Origin: JBBWZH01 sp035544115
GTDB taxonomy: Bacteria > Actinomycetota > Actinomycetes > Mycobacteriales > CADCTP01
Length of the DNA stretch: 64,000 nt
Reading direction: 5' to 3'
NCBI GenBank assembly: GCA_963714145.1
Contig: OY970235.1
Span: 9,300,001 to 9,364,000, forward strand
Shown: in pieces, positions 8,613 through 19,128 of the stretch
Position numbering within the stretch: position 1 is the stretch's first letter
How the letters are laid out: each line of letters opens with the position of its first letter
The notes under the pieces: model-generated
Databases searched by the model: none
Told to the model about the DNA's origin: nothing
Seen by the model: the letters and a program-made list of their open reading frames with translations, nothing else
Made by a program: the position numbers and the translations under genes

Positions 8613-9956
8613 ATGACGTCGCAGTCAGCCGCCACCCCCGCGCTGCCGGCGGATCAGGCGACCGTGCGGCGCAGCAACCTGGCGCTGGTGCTCGGCCGGC
8701 TGCGGGAGGCCGGGCCGCGGTCGCGGGCCGATCTCGCCACCGAGACCAAGCTGAACAAGGCGACGGTGTCCAGCCTGGTGGCGGAGCTGACCACCCGCGG
8801 GCTGGTCCGGGAGACCGGGATCCGCTCGGACGGGGCGGTCGGCCGGCCGGCCCGCATCCTGGCCGTGGACGGCGCCACCGTCGGCACCCTCGGCCTGGAG
8901 GCAAACGCCGACTACGTCGCCGCGCACGGCACCGATCTCGCCGGCCGGGTGCTGGTGAACCGGCGGGACAGCGTCGACCTGATGGGCGCCAGCGCGGACC
9001 AGGCGCTGGGCCGGCTGACCAGCCTGGCCGCCGACTCGCTGGACGCGATGGCCGCTGCCGGTGCCCGGGTCGCCGGCATCGGCGTCGCCATCCCCGGCCT
9101 GGTCGACGCCGCCGACGGCACCGTGCTGTTCGCGCCGAACCTGGGCTGGCGGAACGTGCCGGTGGCGGCCCGGCTGGCAGCCGCGCTGCGGCTGGACCCG
9201 GCGATCGGCGTGCTCGTCGACAACGACGCGAACCTGTCCGCGCTGGCCGAGTACCGGCTGGGCAGTGAGGCCGGCACCGCGGACCTGGTGTACCTGACCG
9301 GCGAGGTCGGCGTCGGCGGCGGCGTGCTGGTGGACGGCCGGCTGCTGCGCGGCTCGGCCGGGTTCGGCGGCGAGGTCGGGCACATGGCGGTTGACCCGGC
9401 CAGCGGCGTGCTGTGCGGCTGCGGGCGGATCGGCTGCTGGGAGACGAAGGTCGGGCTGGCCGCGCTGGTCCGCCAGGCGATGCCGGATTCCCCTTACCGG
9501 ATAGGTGCTCCGGTGCGTGACCCGGAGGACCGGGTGGCTGAGATCCTGGAGCGGGCCCGGGCCGGCGACCCGCGGACCCTGAACACGCTTGAAGAGATCG
9601 GCCGCTGGCTCGGCATCGGCGCGTCGATCCTGGTCAACATCGTGAACCCGAAGGCAATTGTGCTCGGCGGCTACTTCGTCCCGCTCTGGCTCTACCTGGT
9701 CGACGCGGCCGAGCGGGAACTGGCCCGGCACGCGATCGCCCCGGTCGGCGGCGCGGCGGGCTACCTGAACGGGGCAGCGGGGGAGGCGGCGCGGCAGGTC
9801 CGGATGGTCCCGTCCGCGCTGGGCTTCACCGCGGCGGTGCGCGGCGGCGCCGCAGTCGCGATCGACGCAGTATTCGCCGATCCCACCAGAGTGGACGGCG
9901 ATCGGTCGCGTGTGGACACATCAGCGCACCACCAGGAGAGCGAGGTAGCAGTATGA
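8613..9956 (+). CDS. xylR: ROK-family transcriptional regulator, probable xylose repressor
   Basis: 447-residue ROK repressor. The N-terminal winged helix-turn-helix is at about 20-85 (NLALVLGRLREAGPRSRADL, then KATVSSLVAELTTRGLV). A sugar-binding ROK domain follows, with GIGVAIPGLVD, VDNDANLSALAEY and the zinc motif CGCGRIGCWE near residue 270. ATG at 8613 was chosen over an open frame from 8484 because it has AAGGAG seven bases or so upstream and lies just after the operator. Its stop overlaps the xylA ATG, so repressor and isomerase are coupled and probably autoregulated, with xylose or xylulose as inducer by inference. Confidence 0.88.
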   Translation: MTSQSAATPALPADQATVRRSNLALVLGRLREAGPRSRADLATETKLNKATVSSLVAELTTRGLVRETGIRSDGAVGRPARILAVDGATVGTLGLEANADYVAAHGTDLAGRVLVNRRDSVDLMGASADQALGRLTSLAADSLDAMAAAGARVAGIGVAIPGLVDAADGTVLFAPNLGWRNVPVAARLAAALRLDPAIGVLVDNDANLSALAEYRLGSEAGTADLVYLTGEVGVGGGVLVDGRLLRGSAGFGGEVGHMAVDPASGVLCGCGRIGCWETKVGLAALVRQAMPDSPYRIGAPVRDPEDRVAEILERARAGDPRTLNTLEEIGRWLGIGASILVNIVNPKAIVLGGYFVPLWLYLVDAAERELARHAIAPVGGAAGYLNGAAGEAARQVRMVPSALGFTAAVRGGAAVAIDAVFADPTRVDGDRSRVDTSAHHQESEVAV

Positions 9957-11128
9957 CGTACGTACCGCAGCGGGAAGACCGGTTCACCTTCGGGTTGTGG
10001 ACGGTCGGCTGGCTCGGCCGGGACCCGTTCGGCGATGCGAGCCGGCCGGTGCTGGACCCGGTGGAGAGCGTGCACCGGCTGTCGGACCTCGGGGCGTACG
10101 GCGTCACCTTCCACGACGACGACCTGATCCCGTTCGGCGCCAGCAACACCGAGCGCGAGCAGCACATCAAGCGCTTCCGCGCCGCGCTGGACGAGACCGG
10201 CATGGCGGTGCCGATGGCGACCACCAACCTGTTCACCCACCCGGTCTTCAAGGACGGCGCACTCACCGCGAACGACCGCGACATCCGCCGGTTCGCGCTG
10301 GCGAAGGTGCTGCGCAACGTCGACCTCGCGGTCGAGCTCGGCGCCCGCACCTACGTCTGCTGGGGCGGCCGGGAGGGCGCGGAGACCGACGCGGGCAAGG
10401 ATCTCTACGCCGCGCTGGACCGCTACCGCGAGGGCATCAACGCGGTCTGCGAGTACATCATCGACCACGGCTACGACCTGCGGTTGGCGCTGGAGCCGAA
10501 GCCGAACGAGCCGCGCGGCGACCTGTTCCTGCCCACCGTCGGGCACGCGCTCGGGTTCATCGCCAGCCTCGACCACCCGGAGATGGTCGGCCTCAACCCC
10601 GAGGTCGGGCACGAGCAGATGGCCGGGCTGAACTTCGTGCACGGCGTTGCGCAGGCACTGTGGTCCGGGAAGTTGTTCCACATCGACCTCAACGGCCAGC
10701 ACGGCGTGAAGTACGACCAGGACCTGCGCTTCGGCACCGGCGACGTGAAGAGCGCGTTCTTCCTGGTCGACCTGCTGGAGGGCGCCGGCGGCACCGGGCC
10801 ACGGTATGAGGGCCCGCGGCACTTCGACTTCAAGCCGCCCCGCACCGAGGACCGCGACGGCGTATGGGCTTCCGCGGCCGGTTGCATGCGGACCTACCTG
10901 ATCTTGAAGGAGCGGGCGGCGGCATACCGGGCCGATCCCGAGGTGGCGCAGGCACTGGCCGCCGCCCGGGTCCCCGAGCTGGCCCAGCCGACCCTCGCTC
11001 CCGGCGAGACCGTCGCTGATCTGCAGGCCGACATCGCCGGGTTCGACCCGGAAGCGGCCGCGGCCCGCGGCATGCACTACGAGCACCTCGACCAGTTGGC
11101 GATGGACCACCTGCTCGGGGCCAGATAG
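9953..11128 (+). CDS. xylA: Xylose isomerase
   Basis: 391-residue class I (short, actinobacterial) xylose isomerase that converts D-xylose to D-xylulose with two divalent metal ions. FTFGLWTVGWLGRDPFG is the family N-terminus. FHDDDLIPFG holds the catalytic His, LALEPKPNEPRGD holds the metal Glu and Lys, EVGHEQM and HIDLNGQ hold further metal ligands, and HFDFKPPR closes the site. Length matches the family. ATG overlaps the ROK stop, with an AGGAG ribosome site upstream. Together with xylB this gives the complete isomerase pathway into the pentose phosphate route. Confidence 0.95.
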   Translation: MTYVPQREDRFTFGLWTVGWLGRDPFGDASRPVLDPVESVHRLSDLGAYGVTFHDDDLIPFGASNTEREQHIKRFRAALDETGMAVPMATTNLFTHPVFKDGALTANDRDIRRFALAKVLRNVDLAVELGARTYVCWGGREGAETDAGKDLYAALDRYREGINAVCEYIIDHGYDLRLALEPKPNEPRGDLFLPTVGHALGFIASLDHPEMVGLNPEVGHEQMAGLNFVHGVAQALWSGKLFHIDLNGQHGVKYDQDLRFGTGDVKSAFFLVDLLEGAGGTGPRYEGPRHFDFKPPRTEDRDGVWASAAGCMRTYLILKERAAAYRADPEVAQALAAARVPELAQPTLAPGETVADLQADIAGFDPEAAAARGMHYEHLDQLAMDHLLGAR

Positions 11129-11277
11129 CCCGGGGCCGGACAGCTCGGGACCAGGCAGCTCGGACCAGATAGGGGAGTAGCCACCGGCACCACTTCAGCA
11201 GGCAACACAGCACAGTCCACATAGAACTGGCGCGACGGCGCGCGCCTCCACGGGGGATGACCTGAGGAGGTTCGACC

Positions 11278-14200
11278 GTGCGCGCTCGTCCGCGTTCGTT
11301 CGGCTGGCGGCTGCTCGCTGCCATGTTCGGGGCGGCGGTGGTGGCCGGCTTATTCCCGGCCACCACCGCGCTCGCCGCACCGGGTGACCCGACGTTCAAG
11401 GTCCTGGTCTTCTCCAAGACCGCCGGGTTCCGGCACGACTCGATCCCGGCCGGCATCGCCGCGATCCAGCAGCTGGGCGCCGGACAACGGCTTCACGGTC
11501 GACGCCACCGAGGACGCCACCGCGTTCACCGACGCCAACCTGGCCCAGTACGACGCGGTGGTCTGGCTGTCCACCACCGGCGACGTGCTCGACGCCGGCC
11601 AGCAGGCCGCCTTCGAGCGCTACATCCGCGCCGGCGGCGGCTACGTCGGCGTCCACGCCGCGTCCGACACCGAGTACGGCTGGCCCTGGTACGGCCAGCT
11701 GGTCGGCGCGTACTTCACGCAGCACCCGGCGAACCAGCAGGCGACCGTCAAGGTCGAGGACCCGGCGCACCCGTCCACGGCGGACCTGCCGGCCGCGGTG
11801 GTCGCGGTTCGACGAGTGGTACAACTTCCAGACCAACCCGCGCGGCAAGGTGCACGTGCTGGCCAGCGCTGGACGAGCAGACCTACACGCCGGGCACCGG
11901 CGCGATGGGCGCCGACCACCCGATCGCCTGGTGCCAGGACTACGACGGCGGCCGGTCCTGGTACACCGGGCTGCGGCCACACCATCGAGTCGCTACAGCC
12001 GAGCCCGCACTTCCTGCGCCCACCTGCTCGGCGGCATCCAGACCGCGGCCGGCGCGGTCGCGGCCGACTGCAGCGCGTCGCAGGACCAGCAGCTTCGAGA
12101 AGGTCACGCTGGACAGCAACACGCAGCAACCCGATGGAGCTGGACGTCGCCCCGGACGGCCGGGTGTTCTACATCGAGCGCGACGGCCGGGTGCAGATCA
12201 TCAAGCCCGACCACCGGCACCACGGTGACCGCGGTCGACCTGGACGTCTTCACCGGCAACGAGGACGGCCTGCTCGGCATCGCGCTGGACCCGAACTTCG
12301 CCACCAACAACTGGGTCTACCTGTACTACTCGCCGAACGACGGCGTGCCGCGCAACCGGCTGTCCCGGTTCACGGTCACCGGCGACACGATCGACCTGGC
12401 CAGCGAGAAGGTGGTGCTGCAGGTCGACGACGCAGCGCAACACCTGCTGCCACGCCGGCGGCAGCATGGTCTTCGACAGCGACCGGCAACCTCTACCTGG
12501 CCACCGGCGACAACACCAACCCGTTCGAGTCGGACGGCTTCGCCCCGATCGACGAGCGGGCCGGCCGGCAGGACTACGACGCGCAGCGCACCGCCGGCAA
12601 CACCAACGACCTGCGCGGCAAGGTGCTGCGGATCCACCCGGAGGCCGACGGCACCTACACCATCCCGAGCCGGCAACCTGTTCCCGCCGGGCACCGCGCA
12701 GACCCGGCCGGAGATCTACGCGATGGGCTTCCGCAACCCGTTCCGGATCGGCATCGACCCGAAGACCAACACGCCTGCTACGTGGCCGACTACGGCCCGG
12801 ACGCCGGCGCCGCCGAGCCCGAACCGCGGCCCGGAGGGCACCGTCGAGTGGAACATCGATCACCAAGCCCGGCAACTACGGCTGGCCGTACTGCATCGGC
12901 GACAACTACGCCTACAACGACTACACGTTCCCGACCGGCGCCGTCCGGCGCGGAGTTCAACTGCGCGGCGCCGGTCAACAACTCGCCCAACAACACCGGC
13001 CTGACCAACCTGCCGCCGGCGGTCCCGGCCACCGTCGACTACGACTACGGCGGCAACCCGCTGCTTCCCGGAGATCGGCGGCGGCGGCGCGCCGATGGGC
13101 GGCCCGGTCTACCGCTACGACGCCGGACCTGGTCTCCGACCGCAAGTGGCCGGCCTACTACGACGGCAAGGCGATCTTCGGCGAGTGGAACCAGAACAAG
13201 ATGTACACGTTCCAGGTCGACCGACGGACGGCAAGTCGCTGGTCGACATCAACCAGCTGCTCAGCGGCGATGAACTTCCTGCGGCCGATGGACATCGAGT
13301 TCGGCCCGGACGGCGCGCTGTACCTGATCGAGTGGGGCACCGGCTTCGGCGGCAACAACGACGACTCCGGCGATCTACCGGATCGACTACATCGCCGGCG
13401 ACCGGGCCCCGATCGCGGTGGCCACCGCGGACCACGACGTCCGGGCCGGCGCCGCTGACCGTGCAGTTCTCCAGCGCCGGCTCGCGCGACCCGGACGGCG
13501 ACGCCGATCACCTACGCCTGGGACTTCGGCGACGGCGGCACCTCGACCGAGGCCAACCCGTCGCACACCTACACCGCCGCCGGGCAACTACACCGCGCAG
13601 CTGACCGTCACCGACACCGGCGGGCCGCACCGGCGGTCGCGAACGTGCCGATCACGGTCGGGCAACACCGCGCCGACGGTGACGCATCACGTTGCCGCCG
13701 GACGGCGGCTTCTTCGACTGGGGCGACCAGGTCAGGTACACGGTCACGGTCACCGACCCGGAGGACGGCACGATCGACTGCACCCGGGTGCACGTGCAGG
13801 CGATCCTCGGCCACGACGCGCACGCCCACCCGCTGGACCAGTACACCGGCTGCACCGGCACCGTGCAGACCTCGCTCGCCAGTCCGGCCACGGCGCGGAC
13901 GCCAACATCTTCGCCGTGCTTCGAGGCCACCTACACCGACAACGGCGGCGCCGGCGGCGCCGGCCCGCTGACCGGCCGGTCGCATGCGATCAGCTGCAGC
14001 CCAAGCGCAAGCAGGCCGAGTACTTCACCGCGACCGGGCGGGTGCCCGACGGCGCCGGCGGCGGCGACCCGGGCGTGCAGGCCGGAGACGACCGCCGACA
14101 CCGCGGGCGGCTTCCAGAACATCGGCTTCATCGAGGACGGCGACTACTGGTCGTTCGACCCGGCCAACCTCGACCAGCATCGACCAGATCCGGTTCCGGG

Positions 14201-17136
14201 CGGCGTCCGCCGGCGCTGGCGGCCGCGATCGAGGTCCGGGCCGGCTCGGCCGACCGGCACGCTGCTCGGCACGCGCGCCGATCCCGGGCACCGGCGGCTG
14301 GCAGACCTACAACGACGTCACGACCACGCTGGCCAACCAGCCGACCGCGTCCGGGCCGCTGTTCTTCGTGGTGCGCCGGCCGGCCGGCAGCAGCGCGACC
14401 GGCGGCCTGCTCAACGTCAACTGGGTGGACTTCATCGGCCGCGGCGTCACCGACAACCAGCGTCCACTGGTGACGCGTCACGGCCACGCCGACCGCCGGG
14501 ACGGCGCCGGTGGCGGTCAGCTTCAACGGCACGCGACCGACCCGGAGGGCAACACCCCGCTGACCTACGCGTGGGACTTCGGGGACGGCGGTCACCGCGG
14601 CCGACCACGCCGGCGCGCGTCTACACGTACACCAGCGCCGGGCACCTACACCGCGACGCTGACGGTGACCGACAGCCGGGGCGCCAGCACGCACGAGCAG
14701 GTGACGATCCGGGTAGCCGCGCCGAACACCAGCCTGCCTCGGTCAGAAGTCGGACGACTTCACCGGCACCGCGCTGGACCGCACCCGGTGGCCGACGGTG
14801 ATCCGGGAGAGCCAGGACCTACCGGTACGCGACGGCAGTCTGCACATCCCGACCACGAATACCGACATCTACGGAGCCGGCACCGGCACCACCCCGAACA
14901 TCGTGCTGCAGCCCGCCCCGAGCGGGCGTGGCAGGCGACCACCAAGGTGACCCTGGCGGCGCGGGACGCCTACCAGCAGGCCGGTCTGGTGGTCTACGGC
15001 GACGACGAGAACTACGCCAAGATGGTGCTCGAGGGCCGTGGCACCGCGGACGCCAATGCCCGCATCTTCCAGTTCATCCGGGAAGACGGCGGGCACCCCG
15101 CAACGAGGTGGCGGCCAGCAACACCGCCAACCTCGGCGCGGCGTACCCGGACACGGTCTACGTGCGGTTCATCAGCAACGGCACCACGCTGACCGCCTGG
15201 TACAGCGCGGACGGGACCGCCTGGACGCAGATGCCGGAGACCAAGGCGCTGGCCGGGATCACCAACCCGAAGATCGGTCTGATCTCGCTGTCAACGGCAC
15301 CGGCACCCGCGCCGGTGGTGGACGCCGCGTTCGACTGGTTCCAGCTGCTGCCCGACTCGACGGCCACTGTGGACGGTCCGAGTGACGAGTTCGACGGCAC
15401 CGCGCTGGACGGCTGCCGGTGGGACTCGATCGTCCGCGAGGACCAGAGTGGCTACCGGGTCACCGGCGGCAACCTGGAGATCGACACGTCGACGGGTGAC
15501 ATCTACAACAGCCCGAACGGCACGCCGAAGAACTTCATCCTGCAGAAGGCGCCAGCCGGAGACTGGACCGCCGAGACCAAGGTGGACGGCAGCACCTTCA
15601 ACGAGCATTCCAGCAGGGCGGCCTGATCGCGTACGCCGACGACGACAACTACGTGAAGTTCGACTTCATCACCGACCAACACCGCGGGCGCGGCCGTCGC
15701 CCGCGGGCTCGAGCTCCGCAGCGAGATCGGCGACGTCGTGCAGAACCCGCAGCCGAGCCTGAGCAACATCACCGCGACCACCTGGTGGCTGCGGCTGGTC
15801 AAGCAGGGCACCACGTACCGCGGGTTCTACTCGTCCGACGGCACGAACTGGACCGAGCTCGGTGCCGTCACCAACACCGCGCTCGGCACCGGCAGCAAGC
15901 TCGGCCTGTACGCGTTCGGGGTGAACCAGGCGGCCGCGAAGACCGCCAGGTTCGCCTACTTCCACCTCGGTGGGGCGGACACGGCGGCACCGCTGACCAC
16001 GGCCACCGCCGCGCCGGCCACACCGAACGGGCAGAACGGCTGGTACGTCACGCCGGTCGCGGTCACGCTGGCCGGGTCCGACGAGAACGGTGGCAGCGGC
16101 CTCGACCGTACCGAGTATCAGCTGGACGGTGGCGCGTTCACGGTCTACACGGCACCGGTGACGATCTCCGCCGACGGGACACACGCGCTGTCGTACCGAT
16201 CGGTGGACAAGGCCGGCAACGTGGAGGCGGCCCGCTCGCTGACGTTCAAGGTGGACGCCACCGCGCCGGCGACGACCGCCGCGTTCGCCCCGGCGAACGA
16301 CGACGGTTGGCACGCGCACGCGATCCCGGTGTCGCTCAGCTCGACCGATTCCACCAGCGGGGTGGACCGGATCGAGTGGTCACTGTCCGGCGGCTCGACC
16401 TGGACGCCGTACACCGGGCCGGTCGACATCACCGGTGATGGCGTGCACGAGCTGCTCTACCGCGCCGTCGACAAGGCCGGCAACGTCGAGACGCTCAAGT
16501 CGGCGGTGGTGAAGATCGACGGCACCAAGCCGACCGTGCTGGTCGGCGGGGTCGCCGAGGGCCAGCTCTACGGCGACAGCCAGGAGAGCCGGATCACCTT
16601 CTCCGGCGGTCGACCCGACCTCGGGCGTCAAGACGCTGACCGGCGCGCTGAACGGGAACCAGTTCCTGTCCGGCACGCTGCTGGCGATGTTCGACGTGCC
16701 GCTCGGCCAGCAGGTGCTGACCGTGCACGCGGTGGACAAGGCCGGCAACGTGACCGATCAGACCGTTCGGTTCTACATCACGACATCGACGCGCGACATC
16801 GCGAACCTGATCGACCGGTTCAAGGCGGTGGGCCGGCTGAGCAGTTCGGCGGCGAAGAAGCTGCAGGATCAGCTGACCAAGGCGCGGCTGGAAGAGGCGA
16901 GGAGCCACGACGCCAAGGAGATCGCCGAGCTGAAGAAGTTCATCTCGCTGATCACCAGGTCGCTGGTGCCGGACGCCGAGGTGCGCACCGTGCTGGTACG
17001 CGACGCCAACGCGATGATCGTGCGGCTGGGCGGCACACCGACCAGCGGCGGTGCCAGCAACGGCGGCCACGGGCTGAGCGGCTGCGGCCGGCTGCCCACT
17101 GACCGGACCCGGATCCCGAGGGGAGGCCGGCTGTAG
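11278..17136 (+). pseudogene. Secreted ThuA / PQQ-type sugar dehydrogenase / PKD / FIMAH multidomain protein, about 50 frameshifts
   Basis: Translation hops between all three frames but the protein is continuous when single bases are dropped. In order it reads as: GTG start with a signal peptide ending TALA, ThuA-like domain, glucose/sorbosone-dehydrogenase-like domain, PKD domain, CBM6-like segment, second PKD, concanavalin-like modules, OmpL47/Ig-like repeats, and a C-terminal FIMAH domain with final GRL and TAG. About 1,930 residues are implied. I place about fifty shifts between 11,483 and 16,610, nearly all one extra G or C read after a complete codon (GCC+G, CTG+C, GAC+C). Codon third positions stay GC-rich and no nonsense changes occur in the reconstructed frame. 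Either an assembly or consensus artefact or a very odd broken gene; products would be extracellular carbohydrate-acting. Confidence 0.8.
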
Positions 17137-17149
17137 CAGCTGACCGGGT

Positions 17150-17178
17150 GCCGGGGCCGCGCTAGTCGCGGCCCCGGC
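17150..17178. terminator. Bidirectional terminator hairpin between convergent genes
   Basis: A perfect 12-base stem (GCCGGGGCCGCG and its complement) with a 5-base loop lies between the convergent ThuA-type gene and dedA. The loop holds the TAG stop codon of dedA on the minus strand (17162-17164), so the hairpin overlaps the end of that gene. There is no T-tract, as is usual for very GC-rich actinomycete terminators. Confidence 0.7.
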
Positions 17179-17761
17179 GCCGGGTCACCGCCCAGCGGAC
17201 CAGCTCGATCAGCAGGGCCGAGGCGGTGGCGATGCCGAGCGCGAGCAGCAGACCCTGCCACGGCTGCTGCTCGAACGCCCGCCCGCCGACCAGCCCGATG
17301 AGTCCGTTGTAGACACCCCAGAGCGCGGCCCCGGCGCCGGCCGCGACGGCGAACCTGGGCCAGGGGTACCCGGTGGTGCCGGCGGTGAACGTCGTCGCCG
17401 TCCGGCCGCCCGGCACGAACCGGGCCGCCGCGATGAGCACCATGCCGCGCCGCTCCAGCATCCGCTCCGCCCAGTCGTATGCCCGCTTGCCGCGGTCGCC
17501 GCGCAGCAGCACCCGGGCGGCCCGCGGGCCGAGCCAGCGGCCCAGCGCGTAGCAGGCGTTGTCGCCGAGGAACGCTCCGGCCGCGCCGGCCACCATGATC
17601 AGTACGAGGTTCAGGTCACCGCTGGACGCCAGCACGCCGCCGGCTACCACCATCGTCTCGCTCGGCAGCAGCGGCAGCACCGCGTCGCCCGCGCACACCG
17701 CGAACACGAGCAGGTAGGTCCAGGCGGAGCTGGACATCGCGTCGAGCAGGCCGTTGAACAT
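17162..17761 (-). CDS. dedA: DedA-family membrane protein
   Basis: 199-residue polytopic DedA/SNARE-associated family protein. Members are undecaprenyl-phosphate or phospholipid translocases or transporters in the cytoplasmic membrane. Family signatures seen are LLPSETMVVAGG near residue 35, the GDNACYALGRWLG loop, and the conserved ARFVPGGRTATTFTAG segment. Several hydrophobic helices follow and the tail is basic (RRRGRD). ATG at 17761 was chosen because upstream in-frame sequence is not family-like. It converges on the large frameshifted gene and shares its terminator. Confidence 0.88.
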   Translation of the reverse strand: MFNGLLDAMSSSAWTYLLVFAVCAGDAVLPLLPSETMVVAGGVLASSGDLNLVLIMVAGAAGAFLGDNACYALGRWLGPRAARVLLRGDRGKRAYDWAERMLERRGMVLIAAARFVPGGRTATTFTAGTTGYPWPRFAVAAGAGAALWGVYNGLIGLVGGRAFEQQPWQGLLLALGIATASALLIELVRWAVTRRRGRD

Positions 17762-18075
17762 GACCGTCCCTACCGGCATTCGATGATCTGGACCACGCAT
17801 GTCGGGTTCATCCCGGTGCGCCCGGCTGCCCGAATGGACGGCCGAACGCGCCGGTCTCCTACCGGTACCACTGACAGAGCCGGGCAAACAGGCCATCGGG
17901 CGCAGGCTGCCGGGACGTGCTGAACCGAACCGGGGCCGATTCCGTCGTTACCGGCACGGCCGACGTGCACAGCCAGCACCCAGCCGGCACCCAGCATTCC
18001 CCCACATCCGTACCGCATCGTCAGGTCCGGCAACACAGTCGAGCAGCAGCGTTGAGCACGGGGAGGGGGAACACG
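17762..18075. promoter_or_regulatory. Divergent intergenic region dedA / apbE
   Basis: 314 bases between divergent genes with no convincing open frame. It should hold both promoters. A GGGAGGGGG ribosome site at 18061-18069 sets the apbE ATG. I see no clear long inverted repeat here. Confidence 0.5.
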
Positions 18076-19128
18076 ATGACCACGTCGGTGGCGGACCGGA
18101 CGGTGTACCCGGCGGCCGGGCCGGCCGGGCCGGGTGCGCCGGGCCGACCGGCGGTCCGGTTCGGCGACGCGGAGTGGCGGTCGCTCGGTACCGGGGTACG
18201 GGTGCTGACCACCGAGGTTGCCGGTCTCGCCGCGGCGCGGGCGGCGGTGGCCGACGAGTTGGACGCGATCGATCTGGCGGCCAGCCGGTTCCGGCCGGAC
18301 TCCGAAGTGTCCACAGTGGCTGGTGCCGGTGGTCGGGCGGTGCCGATATCCCCGTTGCTCGTGGCGGCCATCGCCGCCGCGCTGCGGGCCGCCCGGCTGA
18401 CCGGTGGCGCGGTCGACCCGACCCTCGGCGGCCCGATGGCCGACCTGGGCTACGACCGGGACTTCGACGCTCTCGCCGGGGCCGGGCCGTCGCCCGCCGG
18501 GGCCGGGCCAGTGCCCTTCGGCGCGGGGCGGGGGCGCGCCGCCGCCCGGCCGGGGCGGGTTGCGGTGCGGCGGCTGGCCGGCTGGCGATCGGTCGAACTG
18601 GACCCGACCGCTGGCACGGTCCGGGTACCGGCCGGGACGGTGATCGACCTGGGAGCGACGGCAAAGGCGTTCGCCGCCGACCGGGCCGCCCGGTCCGCGG
18701 CCGCGGTCGCCGGCTGCGGTGTGCTGGTCAGCCTCGGCGGCGACATCGCGGTGGCCGGCCCGGCGCCGGCCGGTGGTTGGCGGGTCCGGGTCACCGACGA
18801 CCATGCGAGCTGCACCGGCGGCCAGGAAGTGACGATCACATCCGGCGGCCTGGCCACGTCCAGCATCACGGTGCGGCGCTGGCGGAGCCAGGGTCGCGAG
18901 CTGCACCACCTGCTCGACCCGGCCACCTGCGCCCCGGTGGACGGCCCCTGGCGGACGGTCAGCGTCGCCGCCGGCAGCTGCCTGGACGCGAACACCGCCA
19001 GCACCGCCACGATCGTGCTGGCCGGCAAGGGATTTGGCTGGCTGACCGGAACCGGGCTGCCCGGCCGGCTGGTCCAGCACGACGGCACCGTCCAGCGGGC
19101 CGGTGCCTGGCCACAGGAGGGACGATGA
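18076..19128 (+). CDS. apbE: FAD:protein FMN transferase (ApbE family)
   Basis: 350-residue ApbE-type flavin transferase, which attaches FMN from FAD to a Ser/Thr of target redox proteins. IDLAASRFRPDSE is the N-terminal FAD-binding region, IDLGATAKAFAADRA the central motif, LGGDIAVAGP the glycine-rich strand, and HHLLDPATCAPVD the Mg2+-binding tail. No signal peptide is evident. ATG at 18076 follows a good ribosome site; a longer open frame from 17917 lacks family similarity. It heads a five-gene overlapping operon for membrane electron transfer. Confidence 0.9.
   Translation: MTTSVADRTVYPAAGPAGPGAPGRPAVRFGDAEWRSLGTGVRVLTTEVAGLAAARAAVADELDAIDLAASRFRPDSEVSTVAGAGGRAVPISPLLVAAIAAALRAARLTGGAVDPTLGGPMADLGYDRDFDALAGAGPSPAGAGPVPFGAGRGRAAARPGRVAVRRLAGWRSVELDPTAGTVRVPAGTVIDLGATAKAFAADRAARSAAAVAGCGVLVSLGGDIAVAGPAPAGGWRVRVTDDHASCTGGQEVTITSGGLATSSITVRRWRSQGRELHHLLDPATCAPVDGPWRTVSVAAGSCLDANTASTATIVLAGKGFGWLTGTGLPGRLVQHDGTVQRAGAWPQEGR

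Noticed and set aside
11384..15626. Separate genes in each of the overlapping frames of the ThuA-type region
   Set aside because: Each frame is coding-like only in patches that join into one continuous protein when single bases are dropped.
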